A stretch of 51,210 nucleotides of DNA from Pseudomonadota bacterium (lineage in GTDB: Bacteria > Pseudomonadota > Gammaproteobacteria > Burkholderiales > Burkholderiaceae_C): contig JAFEER010000281.1 of NCBI GenBank assembly GCA_018240985.1, positions 1 through 51,210 of the forward strand. The letters are read 5' to 3'. The first letter of the stretch is position 1. Each line of letters begins with the position of its first letter. Of the stretch, positions 16,984 to 24,909 are shown piece after piece. The notes beneath the pieces were generated by a model that was not told the DNA's origin, searched no databases, and worked only from the letters and a program-made list of their open reading frames with translations. The position numbers and the translations under genes are program-made.

Positions 16984-19064
16984 CCACTGAAAACTACTCC
17001 CTCGGTATCGACATTGGTGGCACCTTCACCGATGTCGTTCTCTACAACCATGCCGACGCGCGCGTCTTCAGCCACAAGGAGATGACCACGCCCGAAGAGC
17101 CCACGGTTGGCGCCATCCGCGGTGTGCAGACACTGTTGGAGCGCGAGCAGGTCAAGGGTGCGCAAATTTCGCGCATCGTGCATGCGACAACGCTGTTCAC
17201 CAACGCGCTGATCGAGCGGCGCGGCGTCAAGACGGGCCTGATCACGACGGCAGGTTTCCGCGACACGCTGGAGATGCGCCGCGAATTCAAGTTCGACCTC
17301 TATGATCTGTTCATCGAGATGCCCGCCACGCTGGTGCCGCGCGAGCTTCGGCTCGAAGCCATCGAGCGCGTGCGGGCCGACGGCGCCGTCGATACGCCCC
17401 TCGACGAGAACAGCGTGCGTGAAGCCGGCAAGGCGCTGGTGGCGCAGGGTGTCGAATCGGTCGCCATCACCTTCCTGCACGCTTACGCAAACCCTCAGCA
17501 CGAGCGCCGCGCCCGGGACATCCTGAACAAGGAGTTCCCACAGTTGTATGTGTCGATTTCTAGCGAAGTCGCGCCCCAGATCCGTGAATACGAGCGCACC
17601 TCCACCACCGCGGCCAACGCCTACGTGCTGCCCATCGCCGATCAGTACCTGGAACGCCTGGAACAGCAGCTCAAGGCCCTGGGCATCGGCTGCCCGCTGC
17701 TGATGATGCTGTCCAACGGCGGCCTGACCCATGTGGGCGAAGCACGGCGCTTTCCGGCACAGCTGCTCGAATCCGGCCCTGCCGCGGGGGCAATTGCAGC
17801 CGCCTACTTCAGCAAGCGCTCTGGCATCGAAGACGTGCTGGCCTTCGACATGGGCGGCACCACGGCCAAGCTGGCGATCGTGGAAAACAACCAGCCGCTG
17901 CTGGCGCACAGTTTCGAGGCAGCGCGTGAGAAGCGTTTCGCCACGGGCAGCGGCCTGCCCATCAACATCTCCACCGTCGAGCTGATCGAGATCGGCGCTG
18001 GCGGCGGCAGCATCGCGCACCTGGACAGCATGAAGCTGCTCAAGGTCGGCCCCAAGAGCGCCAGTTCGCGCCCCGGCCCGGCCTGCTATGGCCGCGGCGG
18101 CACGCTGCCCACGGTGACGGACGCCAATCTGCTGCTGGGCCACCTCAACCCCGACACCTTCGCGGGCGGCACGATGAAGCTGTCCACCCAGATGGCGGGT
18201 GACGCAATGGCGCCGATTGCCGAGACGCTGTCCGCCAGCGGCCAGGAGACAGCCAGCGGCGTGCTCTCCATCGTCAACGAGAACATGGCGGCTGCCGCCC
18301 GCGTGCACGTGGCCGAGCGCGGCTTCGACGCGCCCAAGTTCACGCTGCTGCTGACCGGCGGCGGTGGCCCGCTGCATGGCTGCGACGTGGCGCAGCGGCT
18401 GGGCATCAAGCGCGTGCTGTGCCCGCCCGGCGCTGGCGTGGCCTCGGCTCTGGGCCTGCTGATAGCGCCCGCCCGTGTGGACCGCTCCACGACGCTGGCC
18501 AAGCGCCTGTCCATGGTCACGCCCGAGGCGCTCGAAGCCCTTTTCGCCCAGCTCGAAGCCGATGCCGCGCAGGTGATGAAGGACACGCTGGTGGACGGCG
18601 CTGCCTACGGCTATGAGCGCAGCGCGGACATCCGCTTCGTCGGCCAGGGCTTTGAGCTGACCACCGAGCTACCCAAGGGCCCGTTCGATGCCGGCACGCC
18701 GGACAAGATCATGGACGCCTTCCGCGCGGCCTACGGACGCGTGTTCGGCCAGGTGCCGCCGGTGGCCGAGATCGAACTCATGAACCTGCGCGTCGCGGCC
18801 ATCGAGAGCGGCGTGGATCGGCCTCTCAACCTCACCTCCAGCGGTCGCGAGCAGTGGAAGCACGGTGCCGACGATCGCAAGCTGTGGCTGCCCTCGACCA
18901 AGGATTGGGCCGATGCACCCGCAGTAGCCGCCGAGTCACTGAAACATGGCGACCGCCTGCAAGGCCCGGCCATAGTCGAGGACGCATCGTCCACTCTCGT
19001 GATTCCGCCCGGTGCAAGCGCCTGCCGCGATAGCGTCGGCAACCTGATTGTGGAGTTCGCATGA
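16980..19064 (+). CDS. hyuA: Hydantoinase A/oxoprolinase family subunit
   Basis: 694-residue ATP-binding partner of HyuB, with the ASKHA-type fold. Seen: the N-terminal phosphate loop YSLGIDIGGTFTDVVLYN (residues 7–24), IVHATTLFTNALIERRG, LMMLSNGGLTH, LESGPAAGAIAAAY, the second phosphate motif VLAFDMGGTTAKLAIV (near 290) and LLTGGGGPLHGCDVA. Catalyses ATP-dependent activation of the amide or carbonyl of the substrate with HyuB. ATG 16980 overlaps the hyuB stop and its own stop overlaps the next ATG (19061), so hyuB, hyuA and the beta-propeller gene form a tightly coupled unit. Confidence 0.93.
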   Translation: MTTENYSLGIDIGGTFTDVVLYNHADARVFSHKEMTTPEEPTVGAIRGVQTLLEREQVKGAQISRIVHATTLFTNALIERRGVKTGLITTAGFRDTLEMRREFKFDLYDLFIEMPATLVPRELRLEAIERVRADGAVDTPLDENSVREAGKALVAQGVESVAITFLHAYANPQHERRARDILNKEFPQLYVSISSEVAPQIREYERTSTTAANAYVLPIADQYLERLEQQLKALGIGCPLLMMLSNGGLTHVGEARRFPAQLLESGPAAGAIAAAYFSKRSGIEDVLAFDMGGTTAKLAIVENNQPLLAHSFEAAREKRFATGSGLPINISTVELIEIGAGGGSIAHLDSMKLLKVGPKSASSRPGPACYGRGGTLPTVTDANLLLGHLNPDTFAGGTMKLSTQMAGDAMAPIAETLSASGQETASGVLSIVNENMAAAARVHVAERGFDAPKFTLLLTGGGGPLHGCDVAQRLGIKRVLCPPGAGVASALGLLIAPARVDRSTTLAKRLSMVTPEALEALFAQLEADAAQVMKDTLVDGAAYGYERSADIRFVGQGFELTTELPKGPFDAGTPDKIMDAFRAAYGRVFGQVPPVAEIELMNLRVAAIESGVDRPLNLTSSGREQWKHGADDRKLWLPSTKDWADAPAVAAESLKHGDRLQGPAIVEDASSTLVIPPGASACRDSVGNLIVEFA

Positions 19065-20338
19065 GCCCTACCAACGTGTTTGCCTGCAAGCGCGTTGGCC
19101 GCAACGGCGCGCACCATTTCTTCGGCTACTACAACAAAAGCAATTGGGACTCCAGTGGCCGCTACCTGCTGGCGCAGGAAGTGCCGTGGCGCGACCAGTA
19201 CCTGACGCCTGATCTGGTCGCCAAGCTTGGCTACTTCGACATGGCCAAGGATGATGGCGTGTTCCACCCCCTCGGTGAAACACGCACCTGGAACTGGCAG
19301 ATGGGTTCGCAATTGCAGTGGCTGGGCGGCAGCAACGGCAGCAAGGCGATCTACAACGTGCGCATCACGGACGGGTCATCACGCTACCCGTACTTCGCCG
19401 CCGAGATCACCGACATCCACACGCTGGAAAAGCGTCAACTGCCGCTGCCCGTGTACGTAGTGGCCCCCAACGGTCAATGGGCGCTGAGCGTGGACTACCG
19501 TCGGCTCTACGTCACGCACGAAACCATCGGCTACTCCAGCGATGCTGCGCAACCCCCGCTGCCACTGGCTCCCGCCGATGATGGCATCTGGTGGATGGAC
19601 GTGAACACAGGCGCCACGCGGCTGGCCGCAAGCTATGCGCAACTGGCGGCGTTCCATCCGCGCAAATCGATGCAGAAGGCCATCCACTGGGTCAGCCATA
19701 TCGAGGTCAATCCATCGTCTTCGCGCGTGCTGTTCCTGCATCGCTGGACGGAGCGGGTCAAGGACGAGACGTGCTTTCTGCACCGACTGATCACGATGAA
19801 CGCCGACGGCTCGGACATGCGCCTGCTCGAATGCTCGGACCACCCGCTGCCGCAATTGGCCGAAGACTTCGACCCCTCGGCGGTCGGCACTTTCGACTAC
19901 GAGAAGTCCGAGTGGCAGATTTCCCATCCGCTGTGGCGGCAAGACGGCGAGATCATCGTCTGGGGGCCGCACGCGGGCAGCATCCACTACCACCTCTACG
20001 AAGACAAGGACGGTGGTGACGTCAAAGTCGTGGGCGACGGCGTGCTGACCGAGAACGGGCACATGACCTTCTCGCCGGTCAATCCGCGCTGGATGCTTAG
20101 CGACACCTACCCTGACAGCACGACGCACGAACGCTTCCTGTTCCTGTACGACATGGAAACCGGGCAGCGCACCGACCTGGGAAGTTTCTACGCCGACCCC
20201 AAGCTGTCGAAGGAAAACCGCTGTGACCTGCACCCGCGCTGGTCGCCCGACGGCCTGAAGGTCTGCATTGATTCCATCCACGAGACCGATCGCGACATGT
20301 ACGTGATTGACGTATCGGCACTGACCGGAACGGCCTGA
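19061..20338 (+). CDS. WD40/TolB-like beta-propeller, oligogalacturonate-lyase-like
   Basis: 425 residues without a signal peptide, so cytoplasmic. Repeated propeller blade motifs: GYYNKSNWDSSGRYLLAQE (near 22), VAPNGQWALSVDYRRLY, INPSS-type blades, TENGHMTFSPVNPRWMLSDT (near 330) and DLHPRWSPDGLKVCIDS (near 389). The overall pattern recalls the seven-bladed oligogalacturonate lyase (PL22) family. Only some of the expected metal-ligand histidines can be matched (H334, H391; others appear replaced), so lyase activity is uncertain. Translationally coupled to hyuA (ATGA), which suggests a role on the same substrate. An alternative is a non-enzymatic or esterase-like propeller of unknown activity. 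Confidence 0.62.
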   Translation: MSPTNVFACKRVGRNGAHHFFGYYNKSNWDSSGRYLLAQEVPWRDQYLTPDLVAKLGYFDMAKDDGVFHPLGETRTWNWQMGSQLQWLGGSNGSKAIYNVRITDGSSRYPYFAAEITDIHTLEKRQLPLPVYVVAPNGQWALSVDYRRLYVTHETIGYSSDAAQPPLPLAPADDGIWWMDVNTGATRLAASYAQLAAFHPRKSMQKAIHWVSHIEVNPSSSRVLFLHRWTERVKDETCFLHRLITMNADGSDMRLLECSDHPLPQLAEDFDPSAVGTFDYEKSEWQISHPLWRQDGEIIVWGPHAGSIHYHLYEDKDGGDVKVVGDGVLTENGHMTFSPVNPRWMLSDTYPDSTTHERFLFLYDMETGQRTDLGSFYADPKLSKENRCDLHPRWSPDGLKVCIDSIHETDRDMYVIDVSALTGTA

Positions 20339-20395
20339 CCGGCCGTGAACAACGCTTGCGCCAATGAAAACCCGCTAGCCATAAAGGAGACATTC

Positions 20396-21361
20396 ATGAT
20401 CACCAGACGTTCCACCCTCGCCGCGCTCGCATGCCTCGGCATGGCCACCGGCGCTGCCGCCGCCTCCTTCCCCGACAAGCCCATCCGGCTGGTGGTCCCG
20501 TTTGCCCCCGGTGGGGCATCCGACGTGCTCGGGCGACTCATCGCCAAGCAGCTTCAGGAGCTGTACCAGCAGCCCGTGGTGGTCGAGAACAAGGCCGGAG
20601 CCGGCGGGCATATCGGCGGCGAATTCGTGGCCCGCTCTCCGGCGGACGGATACACCCTGCTGCTCGGGTTGCCATCCGTGCAAGGCTCCTACACGATCTA
20701 TCCCAAACTCAACTATGACCCGTCCAAGGCCTTCGACACCTTGACGGTGATTGGCACGACGCCGAGTGTGGTGCTGGTCAATACCGAACTGCCGGTCAAA
20801 ACCATTGGTGATTTGATCCGCTATGCCAGGGAGAATCCCGGCAAGCTGGACTATGGATCGGCGGGCGTGGGAGCGGGCACGCACCTGGCACCCGAAATGT
20901 TCAAGCAGGCAACCGGCATCCAGATGGCGCATGTGCCTTACAAGGGTAGTTCGGCAGCCGCCACCGACCTGATGGGCGGGCAAATTCAAGTGATGTTCGA
21001 GAACCTGCCCACGGCGCTGCCGCTGACGAAGAGCGGTAAGGTGCGAGCAATCGCTGTGACCAGCCTTCAACGGGTGCCCCTGGCGCCAGATCTGCCCACG
21101 GTGGCAGAACAGGGCGTGCCGAATTTCGAGTTCGCGGCGTTCTACACCATCGCCGCACCCACAGGGCTGCCTGCGGAGGTTGCCAAAAAGCTGAGTGCTG
21201 ATCTGGACAAGATCATCCGCTCCCCCGCGCTTGCGGAACGGTGGCACACGCTCGGCATCACGCCGATCGGCGGTACGCCCACCCAGGCGAACCAGTACGT
21301 GCGCGAACAGGCACAGCGCCTGAACAAGCTGGTCAAGGATGCCGGCCTCATCGGCAGCTGA
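20396..21361 (+). CDS. Second Bug-type solute-binding protein
   Basis: About 321 residues. Signal peptide MITRRSTLAALACLGMATGA with AAA-type cleavage region, then PIRLVVPFAPGGASDVLGRL, QQPVVVENKAGAGGHIGGEF, AHVPYKGSSAAATDLMGGQ and IGGTPTQANQYV. Strong AAGGAGA (20384–20390) 6 bases upstream fixes the start at ATG 20396 rather than the in-frame GTG at 20345. It is a paralogue, not a close copy, of the Bug protein at 14397, so the cluster may capture two related ligands or one ligand at two affinities. Again no TctAB permease genes are nearby. Confidence 0.9.
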   Translation: MITRRSTLAALACLGMATGAAAASFPDKPIRLVVPFAPGGASDVLGRLIAKQLQELYQQPVVVENKAGAGGHIGGEFVARSPADGYTLLLGLPSVQGSYTIYPKLNYDPSKAFDTLTVIGTTPSVVLVNTELPVKTIGDLIRYARENPGKLDYGSAGVGAGTHLAPEMFKQATGIQMAHVPYKGSSAAATDLMGGQIQVMFENLPTALPLTKSGKVRAIAVTSLQRVPLAPDLPTVAEQGVPNFEFAAFYTIAAPTGLPAEVAKKLSADLDKIIRSPALAERWHTLGITPIGGTPTQANQYVREQAQRLNKLVKDAGLIGS

Positions 21362-21425
21362 CCCCCACGACCGCCCCGAACTATTCATCGCGCGCCATGC
21401 GCGCCCAACCATCGAAAGCCCAGAC

Positions 21426-22193
21426 ATGCCCAAATCCATGCGCGACGCAGTCAGCCCCGAGGAATGGCAAGTCCGTTGTGATCTGGCGGCCCTGTACCGC
21501 CTGCTTGCCCACTTCAGGATGACCGACATCATCTACACCCACATCAGCGCACGGCTGCCGGGCACCGAGGACATCTTCCTGATCAACCACTACGGCGTGC
21601 TGTTCGACCGGATGCGCGCCAGCGACCTGGTGCGCATCGACGTTGATGGCAACATCGTTGAGCCGAATGCCGCCGACAAGCCCGTCAACCAAGCCGGCTT
21701 CACCATCCACTCGGCCATCCACATGGCGCGCCATGATGCCAAGTACGTGATCCACACACACACGCAGGCCGGCATCGCCGTAGCCTCGCAAAAGCAGGGC
21801 CTGCTGCCGCTGACCCAGCATGCGCTCAAGCTGCAGGGCATTCTGTGCTACCACGACTATGAAGGCATCGCCGTCGATCTAACCGAGCGCGAGCGGCTGG
21901 CACATGACCTGGGCCCGCACAACCGGGCCATGATCCTGCGCAACCACGGCCTGCTGACCCTCGGTGCGACGGCCGCCGAAGCCTTCAGCCATGTCTATTA
22001 CCTCGAACGCTCCTGCCAGATTCAGTTGGCCGCGCAGTCCGGCGGCGCCGAACTGATATTCCCGCAGCCCGAGGTCATCAACAAGACTGCCGGGCAATGG
22101 GACGAGCGCAATAACGACGAGAAGTATTTCCAGACCTTCTGGAATGCCTGTCTGCAACTGATCGAGGACGACAGGATCGACTACCGCACCTGA
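21426..22193 (+). CDS. Class II aldolase/adducin family protein
   Basis: About 255 residues. The class II aldolase metal site is visible: IYTHISARLPG, YVIHTHTQAGIAVASQKQG (the HxH pair near residue 105) and AMILRNHGLLTLGATAAEAF (third His near 165). Such enzymes cleave or epimerise phosphosugars, or decarboxylate or dehydrate hydroxy acids, using a divalent metal. Here the neighbours (a 2-dehydropantoate-reductase-like gene, ThDP enzyme, FAD-linked dehydrogenase) suggest a small carboxylate substrate. The start at ATG 21426 is preferred; the frame is open further upstream but that part has no family similarity. No strong ribosome-binding site is visible. Confidence 0.87.
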   Translation: MPKSMRDAVSPEEWQVRCDLAALYRLLAHFRMTDIIYTHISARLPGTEDIFLINHYGVLFDRMRASDLVRIDVDGNIVEPNAADKPVNQAGFTIHSAIHMARHDAKYVIHTHTQAGIAVASQKQGLLPLTQHALKLQGILCYHDYEGIAVDLTERERLAHDLGPHNRAMILRNHGLLTLGATAAEAFSHVYYLERSCQIQLAAQSGGAELIFPQPEVINKTAGQWDERNNDEKYFQTFWNACLQLIEDDRIDYRT

Positions 22194-22215
22194 TCTTTTC
22201 AAGCCGGAGAGCACC

Positions 22216-23202
22216 ATGAAATTCTGTGTGTATGGCCTGGGCGCCGTGGGCGGCCTGCTGGGTGGAAAACTGGCCGCGGCGGGCTTTGACGTCAGCGCAT
22301 TGGCGCGCGGAAAAACCGTTGATGCGGTGCGCCGCGACGGCCTGAAACTGTCCTGCGGCGGCGGCACGGAAGAAACCGTGCGCATCACCATCTCGGACAG
22401 GCCGGCCGACCTTGGCCCGCAGGACGTGGTCATCGTCAGCGTCAAGAACACGGCCATCGAAGCCGTGGCCGAGGGCATCGCGCCGCTGCTGCATGAGGGC
22501 ACCACGGTGCTGTCGGCGATGAACGGCGTGCCGTGGTGGTTCTATCACGGGCTCAAGGGCGTCGATGCGGGAAAGCCCATCGAGGCAGTCGATCCTGGCG
22601 GCATCATCTCGCGCCACATTCCGCACGCGCGCGTCGTCGGCTGCGTGGCCAACCTGTCGGCTTCCACGCCCGCGCCGGGTGTGGTGGCGCACCAGCCGGA
22701 CCCGAAGTTCACGGTGGGCGAGCCAACGGGCGGCGCTTCGTCCGAACGCTGCCGCACCATCCTCGACGCCTTGGTGAAGGCCGGGCTGGACGCGCAGGGC
22801 TCGCCAAGCATCCAGCAGAGCATCTGGTTCAAGCTGTGGGGCAACATGACGCTGAACCCGATCTCCGCCATGACGGGATGCACGTCCGACCTCGTCGTCG
22901 GCGACCCGCTGGTGCGCGCCTTCATGGCGCGTTGCATGCAGGAGGCCAAGGCCATCGGCTCGCGCATCGGCATAGCGATCGACGCCGCGCCCGAAGCGCG
23001 CTTCTAGGCGACGCGCAAGCTCGGGGTCTTCAAGACCTCAATGCTGCAGGACGCCGAGGCGGGTCGCCCGCTGGTACTGGATGCACTGGTTGCCGCCGTG
23101 CGCGAAATCGCGGCAGACGTGGGCGTGGAAACACCGAATATCGATGCGCTTTTTGGCTTGGCTCGCCTCGACGCACGTCAGCGTGGCCTTTATCCAGCGT
23201 GA
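22216..23202 (+). pseudogene. Ketopantoate-reductase-like (PanE/ApbA family) with in-frame amber codon
   Basis: Frame of 328 codons interrupted by TAG at 23005–23007. Before the stop: Rossmann motif MKFCVYGLGAVGGLLGGKLA, VSVKNTAIEAVAEGI, the conserved Lys/Asn stretch IWFKLWGNMTLNPISAMTG (near 212). After it, in the same frame up to TGA 23200: LGVFKTSMLQDAEAGRPLVL, then TPNIDALFGLARLDARQRGL, the C-terminal helical part bearing the acidic active-site residue of the family. The truncated product would lack it. GGAGA (22206–22210) lies 5 bases before the ATG. Family members reduce 2-oxo acids with NADPH. Either a recent nonsense mutation or a sequencing error. Confidence 0.8.
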
Positions 23203-23228
23203 AGCCACACATAACCGAGGAGAAATTT

Positions 23229-24875
23229 ATGAGGGAAATGAATTTAAACCTTATTACTGCGAAAACTCTCTCTGATTTAGGAGTTGATACCATATTCGGC
23301 GTCATGGGTGATGCTGTGATGTATTTCATAGGCCATTATGTGAATGATTTTGGCGGTAGGTACATAAAGGCATTCCATGAAAGCAACGCGGTTCAGATGG
23401 CCGTTTCCTATAGCCAGATGACAGATAAAGTCGGAGTGGTGAGTTGTACCTGCGGCCCCGGGTTCGCCAATACGATCGGGGCGTTGATGGAGGCAAGAAA
23501 ATCCAGCACTCCTCTAGTATTGATCACGGCGGACGCTCCTTCGGTAGTTAAGGCACATTTTCAGGAAATGAATCACGGTGCCGTGGCCCTGGCTTGTGAA
23601 ATCGCCTATGTCAGGCCTGCGAACCCCGAGAGAGTCCAGGATGCTGTCGTAGAGGCAATTGAAAAGGCCGTGCGCGAACGACGTCCCGTCGTTCTGAATC
23701 TTCCTCCCTATAATCTGTTGGGCAGGACAAAGGTTCAGTATAGAGAGATGTCTCTGAATCTGAGGAGAGAAAGAACGACCACGACCAGGCACGACGCCGT
23801 AGAGGGTTGCGTCGAGGCGATTGCGAATGCCAAAAGGCCGCTGATACTGGTCGGATATGGTGCGATAAAAAACAACGCACTTGACCAGATAAGAGAGCTG
23901 GCTGATCGCATCGAGGCTCCCATAGCAACGACGCTGCGAGCGAAGGACAGCTTTTTGGGTCATCAATGGAACCTCGATATTATGGGTGGGCTTGCAAGGC
24001 CGGAGACCCTGGATGTCATTAACAAGAGCGACTGCATCATATCGATAGGTGCCAGTTGCAATGATTTCACCACCGAAAAGGGGAGCTTGGTCAACGACAA
24101 GACGTTGATCATGATAGGGGTGGAAGATCAATTGATGTATCGATTTGCAAGGCCTAGAAGTATCGTCAATGGAGACATTCCTTCCGCGCTGACGGAGATC
24201 ATTCAGTGGCTTGATGAAATCGAGCAGCAACCCTCGGCATTTGCGCATGAGCATGACGTAGCCACTGCAATGCAAGCCATTGCCAAGCCGCGTCTGGACG
24301 ACCTACGCCTGGTAAGCGGCGATGCGTTGACGCTTGATTACGCTTGCACCAGGCTGAATGAAGTGCTGAACGAAAAAGTCGTGGTAACCGATGCCGGCCG
24401 GTTTGTCCGTTCGGTATGGTCCAACGTGCATGCAAGTAAACCTGGATATTTCATCTGTTCCGCCAGCTTTTCGTCGCTAGGCATGGGGATAGGCCATGCG
24501 ATCGGTGCGGCAGTGGCCCTTCCTGATGTTCCTGTACTGGCGTTCATCGGTGACGGCGGGTTCATGATGGGGGGAATCAATGAGGTATTCAATATCAGAA
24601 CCCTGGGGTTGGACGTCATAACAGTCATCGTCAATGATGGCACCTACGGCGCGGAATACGCAAAGCTTGTAAAGGAAGGGTTCGATCCCGAAATTTCCAA
24701 CATCGATACACCGCCGTTTGCGGAAGTTATAAGAGCCATGGGGTTTACGACCAAGGCTGTGACAGACAAGCAGGAACTGGCCGAAGCATTGGAAATTATT
24801 AGAAATAGAGACAAAAAATCGCCAATTCTTATAGAGCTGAAATTGCCTGCAACTTCCATACGGTTTGATGATTAA
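23229..24875 (+). CDS. ThDP-dependent enzyme (acetolactate synthase/benzoylformate decarboxylase superfamily)
   Basis: 548 residues. Three-domain ThDP fold: N-terminal pyrimidine-binding domain with catalytic Glu51 (KAFHESNAVQMAVSYSQ) and SCTCGPGFANTIGALMEA; a central domain (ILVGYGAIKNNALDQI); and a C-terminal pyrophosphate domain with GDGGFMMGGINEV from about residue 441 and VIVNDGTYGAEY closing the metal-binding motif. It carboligates or decarboxylates 2-oxo acids; the exact reaction is unknown. GAGGAG (23217–23222) lies 6 bases before ATG 23229. The gene is visibly richer in A+T and in AGA, AGG, ATA and TTA codons than both neighbours, a sign of separate acquisition. Its end overlaps possible upstream starts of the next gene. 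Confidence 0.88.
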   Translation: MREMNLNLITAKTLSDLGVDTIFGVMGDAVMYFIGHYVNDFGGRYIKAFHESNAVQMAVSYSQMTDKVGVVSCTCGPGFANTIGALMEARKSSTPLVLITADAPSVVKAHFQEMNHGAVALACEIAYVRPANPERVQDAVVEAIEKAVRERRPVVLNLPPYNLLGRTKVQYREMSLNLRRERTTTTRHDAVEGCVEAIANAKRPLILVGYGAIKNNALDQIRELADRIEAPIATTLRAKDSFLGHQWNLDIMGGLARPETLDVINKSDCIISIGASCNDFTTEKGSLVNDKTLIMIGVEDQLMYRFARPRSIVNGDIPSALTEIIQWLDEIEQQPSAFAHEHDVATAMQAIAKPRLDDLRLVSGDALTLDYACTRLNEVLNEKVVVTDAGRFVRSVWSNVHASKPGYFICSASFSSLGMGIGHAIGAAVALPDVPVLAFIGDGGFMMGGINEVFNIRTLGLDVITVIVNDGTYGAEYAKLVKEGFDPEISNIDTPPFAEVIRAMGFTTKAVTDKQELAEALEIIRNRDKKSPILIELKLPATSIRFDD

Positions 24876-24909
24876 TCAGGCTCCGAACGGGGCGTCAGGG
24901 GAAAATGAC

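Noticed and set aside
22533..23228. Upstream extension of the ThDP enzyme frame
   Set aside because: It overlaps the PanE-like frame and shows no family similarity; the strong GAGGAG site supports the start at 23229.
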